From assembly GCF_963675165.1 (NCBI RefSeq), contig NC_087387.1, forward strand, positions 1 through 64,000: a stretch of 64,000 nt of DNA, given 5' to 3'. Source of the stretch: Halichondria panicea (lineage: Eukaryota > Porifera > Demospongiae > Suberitida > Halichondriidae). Made by a program: the position numbers and the translations under genes. The notes under the pieces are model-generated. The model was not told the origin of the DNA and searched no databases. It saw only the letters and a list, made by a program, of their open reading frames with translations. Shown piece by piece: positions 35,036 through 47,010 of the stretch. The first letter of the stretch is position 1. The number at the start of each line of letters is the position of its first letter.

Positions 35036-38000
35036 CACACACTCCAGGCAAACGCTGAGTTCATAAAGCTGGCTGACAACTTTATCCCAGTCCCTGGAGG
35101 TTCCAACAATCACAACTATGCTAATGTGGACCTAATTCTGGATATAGCCAAGAGGGTGCCTGTCCAGGCTGTGTGGGCGGGATGGGGGCATGCCTCAGAG
35201 AACCCAAAGCTACCAGAGCTACTGCACAAGAACAACATCATTTTCCTTGGTCCTCCAGCTAAAGCCATGTGGGCCCTCGGGGACAAGATAGCGAGCTCCA
35301 TAGTGGCCCAGACTGCCTCTGTCCCCACTCTGCCCTGGAGTGGGAGTGGCCTCACTATTGACTTCACTGAGGAAGATCTGCAGAAAGGGAAGATTGCCCA
35401 CGTTCCTGACTCTGTCTATAAGAAGGGCTGCATTCAGGACGCCCAGCATGGCATTAAGGTAACCATGTGTGTGTGTACTGTGTGCGTACTGTGTGTGTGT
35501 GTGTGTGTGTGCAGGTGGCTGAGAAGATTGGTTTCCCTGTCATGATCAAAGCCTCAGAGGGTGGAGGGGGTAAAGGTATTAGGAAAGCCACTAACAAGAA
35601 GGAGTTCCCTTCTCTCTACAACCAGGTTCAAGCAGAGGTACCAGGATCTCCAGTCTTTGTCATGAAGCTGGCCAACAAGTGAGACCCCCCCCCCCCCCAC
35701 CCCCCCACACACACAGTATTGCTCATCACCTCTCCTCTATAATATGCAGTGCTAGGCATGTTGAGGTCCAGCTCATAGCTGATCAGTATGGGAATGCCAT
35801 CTCTCTCTTTGGTAGAGACTGTTCAGTGCAAAGACGCCATCAGAAGATCATAGAAGAGGCTCCAGCAGCCATTACTGACCCTGTAGTGTTTGAACGGATG
35901 GAGAAGGTAAGAGAAGCTGTTGTAATGATCCTCCTATCCTAACAGTCATCTCTATAGTCTGCTGTTAGACTCGCCAAGATGGTGGGTTATGTTAGTGCTG
36001 GCACTGTGGAGTACTTATATCACGATGGAGGAGAGTTCCATTTCCTAGAGCTCAACCCAAGACTACAGGTACGTAACTATTGTTGTCATAGCAATTGTTA
36101 CCATGGTTATAGGTGGAGCACCCCTGCACTGAGATGGTGGCTGACGTCAATTTGCCAGCACTGCAATTACAAGTTGGTATGGGGATTCCCCTTCACTGCA
36201 TACGAGATATCCGCAGACTCTATAAAGTTGATCCATGGGAAACTACACCAATAGACTTTGACACGTGAGTACAAATGCTTATGAGGTAGTGTGTACACTC
36301 CACACACACCCACACACTCCACACACACTCCACACACACACACACACACACACAACACACACACAGTCCTGTCAACAAGCCTACACCTCATGGACATGTC
36401 ATAGCTTGCAGGATCACTGCTGAGAATCCTGATGAGGTACGTCATCCCTCACACCTCACACACACACCTCTCACACACGCCCACACACTCCACAGGGATT
36501 TCGTCCCGGCAGTGGCACAGTACAAGAGCTTAACTTCCACAGTAGTAAGAATGTATGGGGCTACTTCAGTGTATCAGCAACTGGTGGTCTCCATGAGTAT
36601 GCTGACTCGCAGTTTGGCCACTGCTTTGCTTGGGGGGAGACGAGGGAAATAGCACGCAACAACATGGTTCCAGCTTTGAGGAAGTTGTCTATAAGAGGAG
36701 ACTTTAGGACCACTGTTGAGTTTCTGAGTACATTACTGGAGACACAAGCCTTCCATCAGAACACAATAGACACAGGCTGGCTAGACAGACTCATAGCTGA
36801 GAAGGTGCAGTGTGCAACCATGCATTCTATTCTGTATTACCTGTGTGTACATGTGCAGGTTAAGTCAGAGAAGCCTGAGCCAATACTAGGAGTCATCTGT
36901 GCCACTCTGTGCATTGCAGAGGGTGCCTTTAAGAAGAGGTTTGCAGACTATCAGATTCTGTTAGAGAGAGGACAGGTCATGAATGCTGAGCTGCTCTCCA
37001 ATGTAGTGGATGTAGAGCTCATCTACTCTGGAGTTAAATACACACTCAAGGCATCACGTGTACAGCCAACCAGTGAGTGCTCTAGCTACCCCCCACACCC
37101 CTCTACCCCCCACACCCCCATAGCATATGGCCTGGTGATGAATGGCAGTCTCCTGGAAGTGGAGGTACATTGTCTGAGTGATGGGTCTCTATTGCTCAGT
37201 CTAGATGGTGCTAGTTACACTACCTACATGAGAGAAGAAGTAGACAAATATCGTGTTGTAGTGAGTGGGCGTACCTGTGAGTTTGACAAGGAGAATGATC
37301 CGACCAAGCTAAGGTAAGTGGGTAATGGTGGTCAGAGTAACTAGCTCCATACATACACACACACACACACAGAGCCACGTCACCTGGTAAGCTACTCCAC
37401 TACCTGGTGGAGGATGGAGGAAGTGTGTCTCCTGGAGCAGCCTATGCTGAAATAGAGGTCATGAAAATGGTTACCACGCTAACAGCCAGTGTGGGAGGAA
37501 CGTACGTATTACCCCCCCGTGTGTGTATGTGTTGTCATAGTGATTACCTCCCACCAGGATCCATCATGTACGACGGCCTGGGGCTATCCTACATCCTGGT
37601 ACACTAGTCGCAACCCTTGACCTTGATGACTCATCACAAATACAAGCTGCTCAGAGATCAACAGACACTCTCCCACAACACAAGACAGCGTCAGGTTGTG
37701 GGGACAAAGTGCACCAGGTTAGCTCCTCCCATTGACCACACCTACCACACCACCCCTGTATCCTAGGTATACCAATCCTCCAAGAAGGGACTATTATATC
37801 TCATGGCTGGGTTTGGAGTACAACAAGAGCCCTTCTATACTGACAAGATGACTCTACTAGCTAATGACATGCTAACAGCTCTCAAGGACCCTACACTGCC
37901 TCTAATGGAGACTAAGGAACTATTGTCCACCATCTCCAGTCGCATACCACACTCTGTGGACATGGAGATAGGGAAGTGCTTGACTAGATACGCTGGGAAC

Positions 38001-38637
38001 CTCACATCCATCCTCTCCCAGTTTCCCACCACCAAGATTGAGAACATTATCAATCGTCATGCAGCCACACTTCAGAGGAGGGCAGATCATGATCAGTTCT
38101 TCATGAACACTAACCCCATCATGCAGCTAGTACAGAAGTGAGTCCACACACACACACACACTGCTGACACTATAATAAGGGCTAGGGACACGCTAGCATC
38201 TCTGGCAATAGTGGACTGCAGTGCACTTACAACAGCAAACCACAATTAGATTGAACCTCTCTAGGCAAAATCAAGCATGCAGTCCGTCAAAGCATGTCAT
38301 GCAGATACATGTACTAGAATATACTATCAAAGAATACTAATCAATTTGCACCTAATTAAGAGCAAACTCTATAAGGAAATCATTAGCGATTATGATATTC
38401 ATAATAGATATGTAACTTTTGGGAAGTGTAGGTGTGGCTTAGTGGTTAGGGTGGTGGCTTTGTAGATCACATAATAGATAAGGCGTTAGTTCGATTCCCT
38501 CTTGGGGGACTTTTCTTCTTTACAAATTTCTCTTTACAAATCAATATTAATTTTCCTGAATGCATAGCGTAGCAAAGCAATTAGCATTAAACAAAAAACA
38601 AAAATCAATAGCTAGCACAGGGTTAGGCCACCATTGT

Positions 38638-38681
<44 letters not shown>

Positions 38682-41600
38682 GTATCGCCATGGCATGCGT
38701 AGTAGACTCAAGGCCACCATTGTAACTGTATGTGTGTGTGTGTAGGTATCGCCATGGCATGCGTAGTAGACTCAAGGCCACCATTGTAACTGTATGTGTG
38801 TGTGTGTAGGTATCGCCATGGCATGCGTAGTAGACTCAAGGCCACCATTGTGGAGCTGCTGAGAGAATACTATCGTGTGGAGGAGGCCTTTCAGAGTGAG
38901 TAGCCACCTCCCACAGGTTACCATGTGTAACCTACCTCCACACAGACGGCTACGAGAAGGGTGTCCAGAGACTAAGAGTAGAGCATTCTGAGGACATGGC
39001 TAAAGTGTCAGCAGATATATTTGCTCACTATTATATAGTGGGGCGCAACACACTTGCAGTGCGACTCATTGTAAGTGTACTTTGACCTATGACCCTTCAC
39101 TCTACTACCTATTGCCGAACAGGGGGCACTCCAGCAACAAGAGACGTACAATATGTCAGAAGATCTGAAGAAAGTTCTATTAGACCTTGCGTCTCTTAAC
39201 AACCACAAGAACTCTAAAGTAGCTCTGAGTGCACGACAAGTAAGTACTAGCTCTATCACACACTAACCACACCCCCTTTGCTAGGTTCTAATAGCTGCCC
39301 ACCAACCTCCCTATGAGCTGCGCTACAACCAAGTGGAGAGCATATTCCTCGAGGCCATTGATGGGAACTCCTTCCAAGCAGACTCACTTGAGCAGCTCAT
39401 CAAGTCAGACACTGCTATATTTGATATCCTCCCATCGTGTTTCTACCATCGCAACAAGCTAGTGCGTGTGGCTGCACTGGAGGTGTATGTGAGGCGCTCT
39501 TATACAGCATATGATGTGACCTCAGTGCAACACGATGAGCTAGAGGGAGGTGTTCCCATTGTCCAGTGGCAGTTCCTGCTTCCCCTCACTCACCCAAACA
39601 GGTACATATCTTAGCCTCCTCCTATAAAGACTAGTTGTTGGACTGTACCTAACCTAACCCCTCTCCCCTATAGACTGGTGGCCTATCGGAGAGCTAGTAT
39701 GAGCTCTCTACCCGTGGCCAAGGTCTATTCACTGAGTGAAGATCTGATGGGTTTTGCTAAGCAACAGGCACAAGGCAATGTCATCGAGTGTCAGCGTACT
39801 GGAATCATGGCAGCATTCTCATCATTTGAGAACTTTGAAGGGTAAGCCCCTGATCATTAGCCCTCTCCCTCACCGCCCACTCCACCCCCCACACACAGGT
39901 ACTTTGGTGACCTTATGGACTTGTTTACACCTGAGGACACACCCAATAGCCCCGCTCCCATCACTAGCCCGGACCTACTCTCCTCTATAGATGAGCACAC
40001 TAAAGATGACGTCTTCGATGGTGGAATCACGGTACATGTCATATACTGTCATGTGGTGTCATATACTGTCATGATGTCATGTGATGTCATATAGTGCTTA
40101 TTTGTAGATGAAGGAAATTCCGTCCATTCCACTGGAAAGTGTTAGCAGTAATTCTAGCACTCCAAGAGGATCAACCAATCAGCTTCCTGCTACCATGGCA
40201 ACCGACGAGCCAATCCATATCATTAACATTGGTCTGTATTGCAACGAAAACGAAGAATTGAACGACATCTTGCTGAGTACCAAGTGCCATCAGTTTGTGC
40301 AGGTATGATGACCTCCCTCTTGTACCCCCTTCATGACCCCCTCATGTGTATGCAGAGTAACAAGGCTCAACTTCACCAGTGTGGTATTCGGAGGATATCG
40401 TTTCTCTTCTGCAAAGAAAGAACATTCCCAAAGTTCTTCACTTTCAGAGCCAGGAGTGATGTGAGTTAGTATGGTGTGGTGTCACGACTAATATCCCTGT
40501 GTGCATGTATGGTGTGGTGTCACGACTAATATCCCTGTGTTCATGTATGGTGTGGTATCACGACTAATATCCTCACACAGTTCACTGAGGACACTATATA
40601 TCGCCATCTGGAGCCAGCACTGGCATTTCAACTCGAGATCAATCGACTCTCAAACTTTGATATCCAGTTCTTGCCTTGTCAGAATCATCGTATGCACTTG
40701 TACCTTGGGTCAGCTAAAGTGGCTGCTGGTCTGCCAGTTACTGATCATAGGTTCTTCATACGTACTATTATACGCCACTCAGACTTTGTGACCAGGGTAA
40801 GAGTTAGCTCCTCACTGCACGTCTCTACCTTAATACTGTCGCCTGCAGGAAGCCTCTTATGAGTACATGTGGAAGGAAGGAGAGCGGATGTTCCTAGAAT
40901 GTCTAGATCAGCTAGAGGTGGCCAATGCAGAGGTCAAAGAGGTCAGTACAACACCACCTCCCACTCATTACTACCCTTTCCCACACAGAAGATACGCACT
41001 GACTGCAACCATATCTTCCTGCACTTTGTACCTCCCGTTATTCTGGACCCTCGCAAGATACAAGAGAAGATGTTAGCCATTGTGTCCCATTATGGAGTGA
41101 GGTTATATAGGCACAGAGTCACAGAGGCAGAGATTAAGTGTGCCATCAGGTGAGTCCCTTAGCGCTACATGTAATCAATGTCGGGGACTCATTCAACTGC
41201 CATAATCCAATGTCAAAAATGTTATGATTTTCTGAATGCTCAGAAAAATACCTTTCAAATGGTGTCATCAAACTTCGTATTTGAGAGATAAAAGTATGTG
41301 TCAATTTAGCGATACCATGGATTATAGCCCATGGTCCGAGGGCGAAAAATGAAAAAATAGGGCCCCGAAGAAATTTTAGATTGAAACACATCATTTGAAA
41401 GGTCTCTTTCTAAGCTTTCAGAAAATTATAATATTTTTGACATTGGATGAACGGTACTCAAGTTAATGGCTGTTGAAAGATGTTCAACTACCCCCCCTCC
41501 CCAATTTGGTTCGGTGACTCTTTCAGGTGCCATAACTTGAATTCTGTGGATCCAATGTCAAAAATTGTATGATTTTCTGAAAGCTCAGAAAAAGACCTTT

Positions 41601-44600
41601 CAAATGGTGTCATCAAACTTCGTATTTGAGAGATAAAAGTGTTTGCCAATTTGGCGATACCATGGATTATAGCCCATGGTCCGAGGCCGAAAAATGTCAA
41701 ATTTAGGCTCCGAAGAAGTTTTGGATTGAAACATATCATTTGAAAGGTCTCTTTCTAAGCTTTCTGAAAATATTTTTAACATTGGATGAACGGTACTCAA
41801 GTTAATGGCTGTTGAAAGATGTTCCCTCTCCACAATTTAATCAATGGTTTGGGGACTCTTTCAGCTGCTATAACTTGAATTCTGTATATCCAATGTCAAA
41901 AATTTTATGATTTTCTGAAAGCTCAGAAAAAGACCTTTCAAATGGTGTCATCAAACTTCGTATTTGAGAGATAAAAGTATTTGCCAATTTGGCGATACCA
42001 TGGATTATATATAGCCCATGGTCCGAGGCCGAAAAATGTCAAATTTAGGCTCTGAAGAAGTTTTGGATTGAAACATATCATTTGAAAGGTCTCTTTCTAA
42101 GCTTTCTGAAAATTAGAATATTTTTAACATTGGATGAACGGTACTCAAGTTAATGGCTGTTGAAAGATGTTCCCCCTCCACAATTTAATCAATGGTTTGG
42201 GGACTCTTTCAGCTGCTATAACTTGAATTCTGTGTATCCAATGTCAAAAATTTTATGATTTTCTGAAAGCTCAGAAAAAGACTTTTCAAATGGTGTCATC
42301 AAACTTCATATTTGAGAGATAAAAGTATTTGCCAATTTGGCGATACCATGGATTATATATAGCCCATGGTCCGAGGCCAAAAAATGTCAAATTTAGGCTC
42401 CGAAGAAGTTTTGGATTGAAACATATCATTTGAAAGGTCTCTTTCTAAGCTTTCTGAAAATTAAAATATTTTTAACATTGGATGAACGGTACTCAAGTTA
42501 ATGGCTGTTGAAAGATGTTCCCTCTCCACAATTTAATCAATGGTTCGGGGACTCTTTCAGCTGCTATAACTTGAATTCTGTGTATCCAATGTCAAAAATT
42601 TTATGATTTTCTGAAAGCTCAGAAAAAGACCTTTCAAATGGTGTCATCAAACTTTGTATTTGAGAGATAAAAGTATTTGCCAATTTGGCGATACCATGGA
42701 TTATTGGTCCGAGGCCGAAAAATGTCAAATTTAGGCTCCAAAGAAGTTTTGGATTGAAACATATCATTTGAAAGGTCTCTTTCTAAGCTTTCAGAAAATT
42801 AGAATATTTTTGACATTGGATGAACAGTACTCAAGTTAATGGCTTTTGGGATGTTTTGAGAGCCTGTTGCATTGCAATACCTCTCCAATGGTGTGCTTAC
42901 ATTCACGATAACATCATGTGATAGACCTCCCTTAAAGCTACTGAATTGTACGTATTCCCTTGTGCAGACTGTCTCCAAATGATGCTTCCATTCCCATCCG
43001 TGTGTTCATCACCAGTGACAACGGTGTGTCTGTTCGTACACACATGTACAGGGAGGTGGAGAACCCACGCACAAAAGAGGTGTGGTCTAATGCATGTGAT
43101 ATGCTGTCATGTCATACCCCCACAGCTTGTGTTTGAGAACTACGACCAATCAGAATCAGGGTCACTGAATGGCCAGAAGGTCAATACCCCGTACCCCAGC
43201 AAAGACCACCTTCAACAGAAGAGATACATCGCTCAATCCATGGGAACCACTTATGTGTACGACTTCCTGGAGCTTTTCAGACAAGTAACCCACACACTTC
43301 CCACACACTGCCCACACACTGTCCACACACTGCCTATGTGTGTACATTATTTAGGGAGTGATGAAACAATGGGAACGCTACATTGGTCAGGTGCGGAGGT
43401 CAAGAGGAGATAAACTGACTCTACCAAACTATGACAAAGTGCTCAACAGTACAGAGCTAGTGTTGGATGATCAAGGGGTGCTCAGAGAGGTCAATAGGGT
43501 CGCTGGCGAGAATGAGGTGTGTGTAGTGTAGTGTACTCTGACCCCTAAGCTATTCTTAGTGTTCCTTCAGGTTGCCATGGTAGCATGGCGTGTAAGTATG
43601 CTGACTCCGCAGTATCCAGAAGGCAGGGACATGATCATCATTGCCAATGATATCACGAATCAGATAGGGTCGTTTGGGCCCGAGGAGGACCGATTGTTCC
43701 AACAGGCCTCAGCTCTCAGCCGGGAACAAGGAATCCCGAGACTCTACATTGCTGCCAACAGTGGGGCAAGGATAGGCCTAGCAGAGGAACTCAAGCAGCT
43801 CTTCCAAGTGGCATGGGTGGATGAACAAGAACCAGACAAAGGCTTTAAATATCTCTACCTTTCTCCTACCGACTACATGAAGGTGGGTCCCGCCCACGCA
43901 CACACCCTCACACCTCACACAACCACACAGGTGAACAGTGGAGGCAGTGTGCTGACGGAGCATATTGAAGAGAGTGGGGAGTCTCGTTACAAGATCACTG
44001 ACATCATAGGTACCGCCCCCTCTCCCACACACACACCGCCCACACCACACCATGCCCACACACACACACACAGGAAAGAAGGATGGGCTAGGTGTAGAGA
44101 ACTTGAGCGGCTCTGGCATGATTGCTGGAGAAACCTCACAAGCCTACAATGATGTCTTCACCATCAACTTGGTACGCCACATAACCCCCTCACATCCCTC
44201 ACACCCTCACACCCGCCCACACAGGTGACGTGTCGTGCTATTGGTATAGGAGCGTACCTTGTGCGGCTTGGTCAACGTGTGATACAAGTGGAGAACTCTC
44301 ACATCATTCTAACTGGAGCTGGAGCCCTCAATAAAGTGTTAGGTCGGGAGGTCTATTCATCCAATGCTCAATTAGGAGGAATACAGATCATGCACAACAA
44401 TGGTGAGTACAGAGTTCACGTACTGTGTACTCTGAACTATGACCTATGTAGGGGTGACTCATCGTATTGCTCCTAGTGATGTGGAGGGTGTGTTTGGAGT
44501 ATTGGATTGGCTGGCATTTGTTCCTATGTGTCGTGGCGGTCCTCTTCCTGTGTTGCCACCTCTTGACCCTGTGGATAGATGTATAGAGTTCCTCCCGACT

Positions 44601-47010
44601 AAAGCTCCTTATAACCCCCGCCACCTCATCACTGGTCACCCACACAGAGGTACGTAGTGTGTGAGTAGTGATGCTGTGCTGCGTGTAGGTGGAGTGTGTG
44701 AGTAGTGATGCTTGTGCCTGTGTAGGTGGAGTGTGTGAGTAGTGATGCTGTGCTGTGTGTAGGTGGAGTGTGTGAGTAGTGATGCTGTGCTGTATGTAGG
44801 TGGAGTGTGTGAGTAGTGATGCTGTGCTGTGTGTAGGTGGAGTGTGTGAGTAGTGATGCTTGTGCTGTGTGTAGGTGGAGTGTGTGAGTAGTGATGCTTG
44901 TGCCTGTGTAGGTGGAGTGTGTGAGTAGTGATGCTGTGCTGTGTGTAGGTAGAGTGTGTGAGTAGTGATACTGTGCTGTGTGTAGGTGGAGTGTGTGAGT
45001 AGTGATGCTGTGCTGTGTGTAGGTGGAGTGTGTGAGTAGTGATGCTTGTGCTGTGTGTAGGTGGAGTGTGTGAGTAGTGATGCTGTGCTGTGTGTAGATG
45101 GAGTGTGTGAGTAGTGATGCTTGTGCCTGTGTAGGTGGAGTGGAGTGGGTGAAGGGCTTCTTTGATGAAGGATCATTCATTGAGACGCTTGACAACTGGG
45201 CCATGACAGTTGTGTGTGGGCGGGCTCGTCTAGGGGGAATTCCCTGTGGTGTCATCGCCGTGGAAACACGCTCTGTTGAGTGTACCATTCCCGCTGATCC
45301 AGCCAATCCGAGCTCAGAGAGTACAGTATGTTGTCATTACGTAACTATGTTACTATGTCTCTGTGTGTACATAACTATGTTACTATGTCACTATATAACT
45401 GTGTGTGTACATGTAGGGAGTCACTATGTTACTATGTCACTATATAACTCTGTGTGTAGGTGTTGAGTCAGGCTGGTCTGTCACTACGTAACTATGTTAC
45501 TATGTCACTATATAACTGTGTGTGTACATTATGTTACTATGTCACTATATAACTCTGTGTGTAGGTGTTGAGTCAGGCTGGTCTGTCACTACGTAACTAT
45601 GTTACTATGTCACTATATAACTGTGTGTGTACATTATGTTACTATGTCACTATATAACTCTGTGTGTGTAGGTGTTGAGTCAGGCTGGTCAAGTGTGGTA
45701 CCCAGACTCCGCCTTCAAGACAGCACAAGCTCTGCAAGACATGAACAAAGAGGGTCTTCCTGTCATTATCTTTGCTAATTGGAGGGGCTTCTCTGGCGGG
45801 ATGAGAGGTGAGTGTACTCTGACCCCTATAACCTCTTGGGTGGGTGTATTCTGACCCCTATGACCTCTCTCCCTACAGACATGTACCAGGAGGTGCTCAA
45901 GTATGGTGCCATGATAGTGGATGCTCTCAGAGGTTACACACAACCTGTGTTTGTATACCTGCCGCCTCATGGAGAGTTGAGGGGTGGGGCTTGGGTGGTG
46001 GTGGACCCTACCATCAACCCAGCACAGATGGAGATGTATGCAGGTAAGAGAGAGTGTGGTTTGGTTTAGGTCATGTGATACTCGTGTGTGTGTAGATCGT
46101 GAGAGCCGTGGTGGAGTGCTTGAGTCAGAGGGTACTGTGGAGATCAAGTTCAGAAGGAAGGACATCATCAAAGCCATGAGTCGCTTGGACACAGCTTACA
46201 ATGATGTACAGAGTCAACTCAAGTCTCCCACTCTTTCTCCTGATGAGAGGAAGAGATTAGAGGCTACATTGAGTGCCAGAGAGGAGAGTCTAGCCTCTAC
46301 CTTCCATCAGGTAGCTGTAGAGTTTGCTAATCTTCATGACACACCAGGAAGGATGCATAAGAAAGGCTGTGTCTCAGTGAGTACCTCTAGTACATGTGTA
46401 TCACATGACTATCACCATGACTACCCGCTAGGATGTACTGGACTGGAAAAATGCACGCAAGTTCTTCTACTGGCGACTGAGACGACGTCTTGGAGAGGAG
46501 AAAGCAATCGGATTGGTTATCAATGCAGACAGGTTAGTGTACACATAAGCAGTGACTGTTGTTGATTGCCTGTGTGTGTAGGTGTTTGTCTCGTGGTGAA
46601 GCCCTAGAGCTGCTCAAGAGATGGTTTGTGGAGAGCAAGGGAACTGTGAATGTAAGTCATAACTCACATAACAACACGTTACTATGACAACACTCGTTAG
46701 GCGTATCTATGGCACAACAATGAAGTGGCTGGTCAGTGGTTGGAGGGACAAACCATCTCCTCTGGACTAAGTACCGTGACTCAGAACCTGGCTTGTATTA
46801 GGAGGGACGCTGTACAGAGAGAGGTGTTAGGGTAACTTCCTTTAATTATATATGAAATGTTAAAATCATTTTCATGCTCCTAGGTTGGTGGCCAACAGTC
46901 CTGATATTGCCATGGAGACGGTGGTTCGTATGGCACAGGGATTGACGTCATCTCAACGCAGTCAAGTCATGCATCTACTGTCATCAATTGAAGGATCGAA
47001 CAGGAACTGA
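34523..47010 (+). CDS. ACACA: Acetyl-CoA carboxylase (multidomain ACC)
   Basis: Forty-one coding exons sum to 6918 nt, or 2305 residues, near the animal length of about 2350. Exon 1 is 34523-34600, exon 2 34792-34977 and the last is 46884-47010. Biotin carboxylase motifs come first ([84 protein letters not shown]). The biotin site EVMKM has its lysine near residue 712. The ACC central domain follows, then the carboxyltransferase ([26 protein letters not shown]-type [33 protein letters not shown]). The enzyme makes malonyl-CoA for fatty acid synthesis and for control of fatty acid oxidation. The short N-terminus lacks an ACACB-type mitochondrial signal, and SLSGYSLSY may be a phosphorylation region. 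Introns 14, 22, 33 and 34 hold splice-signal minisatellites; intron 25 holds a foldback array. Confidence 0.96.
38208..38260 (+). mobile_element. Partial MITE-like terminal fragment in ACC intron 14
   Basis: TAGTGGACTGCAGTGCACTT and the following CAACAGCAAACCACAAT match one end of the inverted-repeat element at 50980-51168. Only one terminus is visible here. Confidence 0.5.
38429..38520 (+). mobile_element. tRNA-derived SINE copy in ACC intron 14
   Basis: Contains a pol III A-box-like TGGCTTAGTGGTTAGGGTGG and a B-box TTAGTTCGATTCCC at tRNA spacing, followed by CTCTTGGGGGACTTTTCTT. A second copy with about 90% identity lies in a PATL1 intron at 51201. The arms do not form a complete cloverleaf, so this is a SINE head and not a tRNA gene. 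Confidence 0.75.
38637..38850 (+). repeat. Triplicated intron-exon junction at ACC exon 15
   Basis: A 64-bp unit made of a GT tract, the acceptor TGTGTAG and the first 40 nt of exon 15 (GTATCGCCATGGCATGCG...) appears three times, with exon-like starts at 38682, 38746 and 38810. Only the third continues into GTGGAGCTGCTG, the ACC reading. The two decoys run into GTAACT and then a TAG. Confidence 0.92.
40461..40580 (+). repeat. Triplicated branch-point block in ACC intron 22
   Basis: Three copies of GTGTGGTGTCACGACTAATA, a unit of about 38 bp, occur in this 120-bp intron. Each carries the branch-point-like GACTAAT. The last leads directly into the acceptor CCTCACACAG at 40580. Confidence 0.88.
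41175..42848 (+). repeat. Full-unit foldback element array in ACC intron 25
   Basis: Five tandem units with the core GATACCATGG at 41311, 41656, 41994, 42342 and 42690 (spacings 345, 338, 348, 348). Each unit is an imperfect inverted repeat. The left arm has CTCAGAAAAAGACCTTTCAA and the right arm TTGAAAGGTCTCTTTCTAAG, and complementarity extends outward through ATCCAATGTCAAAAAT. A smaller palindrome ACCATGG...CCATGGT sits in the loop. It fills an 1.8-kb intron in a gene whose introns are otherwise about 50 nt. Confidence 0.92.
44650..45134 (+). repeat. Acceptor minisatellite in ACC intron 33
   Basis: About 13 copies of a 33-37-bp unit carrying TGTAGGTGGAGTGTGTGAGT and AGTGATGCTGTGCTG. Each TGTAG/GTGGAGTG mimics the true acceptor and first bases of exon 34 (GTAG/GTGGAGTGGAG at 45135). 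Confidence 0.92.
45326..45671 (+). repeat. Decoy acceptor/exon-start copies in ACC intron 34
   Basis: The words GTGTGTAGGTGTTGAGTCAG and GCTGGT, which are the acceptor and first 20 nt of exon 35, occur at about 45454, 45561 and 45667. Only the last continues into CAAGTGTGGTACC. ACTATGTTACTATGTCACTA repeats separate them. Using either decoy would lead to an in-frame stop. Confidence 0.9.

Noticed and set aside
41146-42767. Recurrent antisense frames with [15 protein letters not shown] in the foldback arrays as a transposon protein
   Set aside because: About 60-80 codons long, interrupted differently in each unit, and produced equally by both arms of the inverted repeat; no transposase or reverse transcriptase motif.
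44388-45306. Minus-strand frames of 225 and 262 codons across ACC exons 32-34
   Set aside because: Tyr/Ser/His/Thr repeat translation of the intron-33 minisatellite antisense to well-supported ACC exons.
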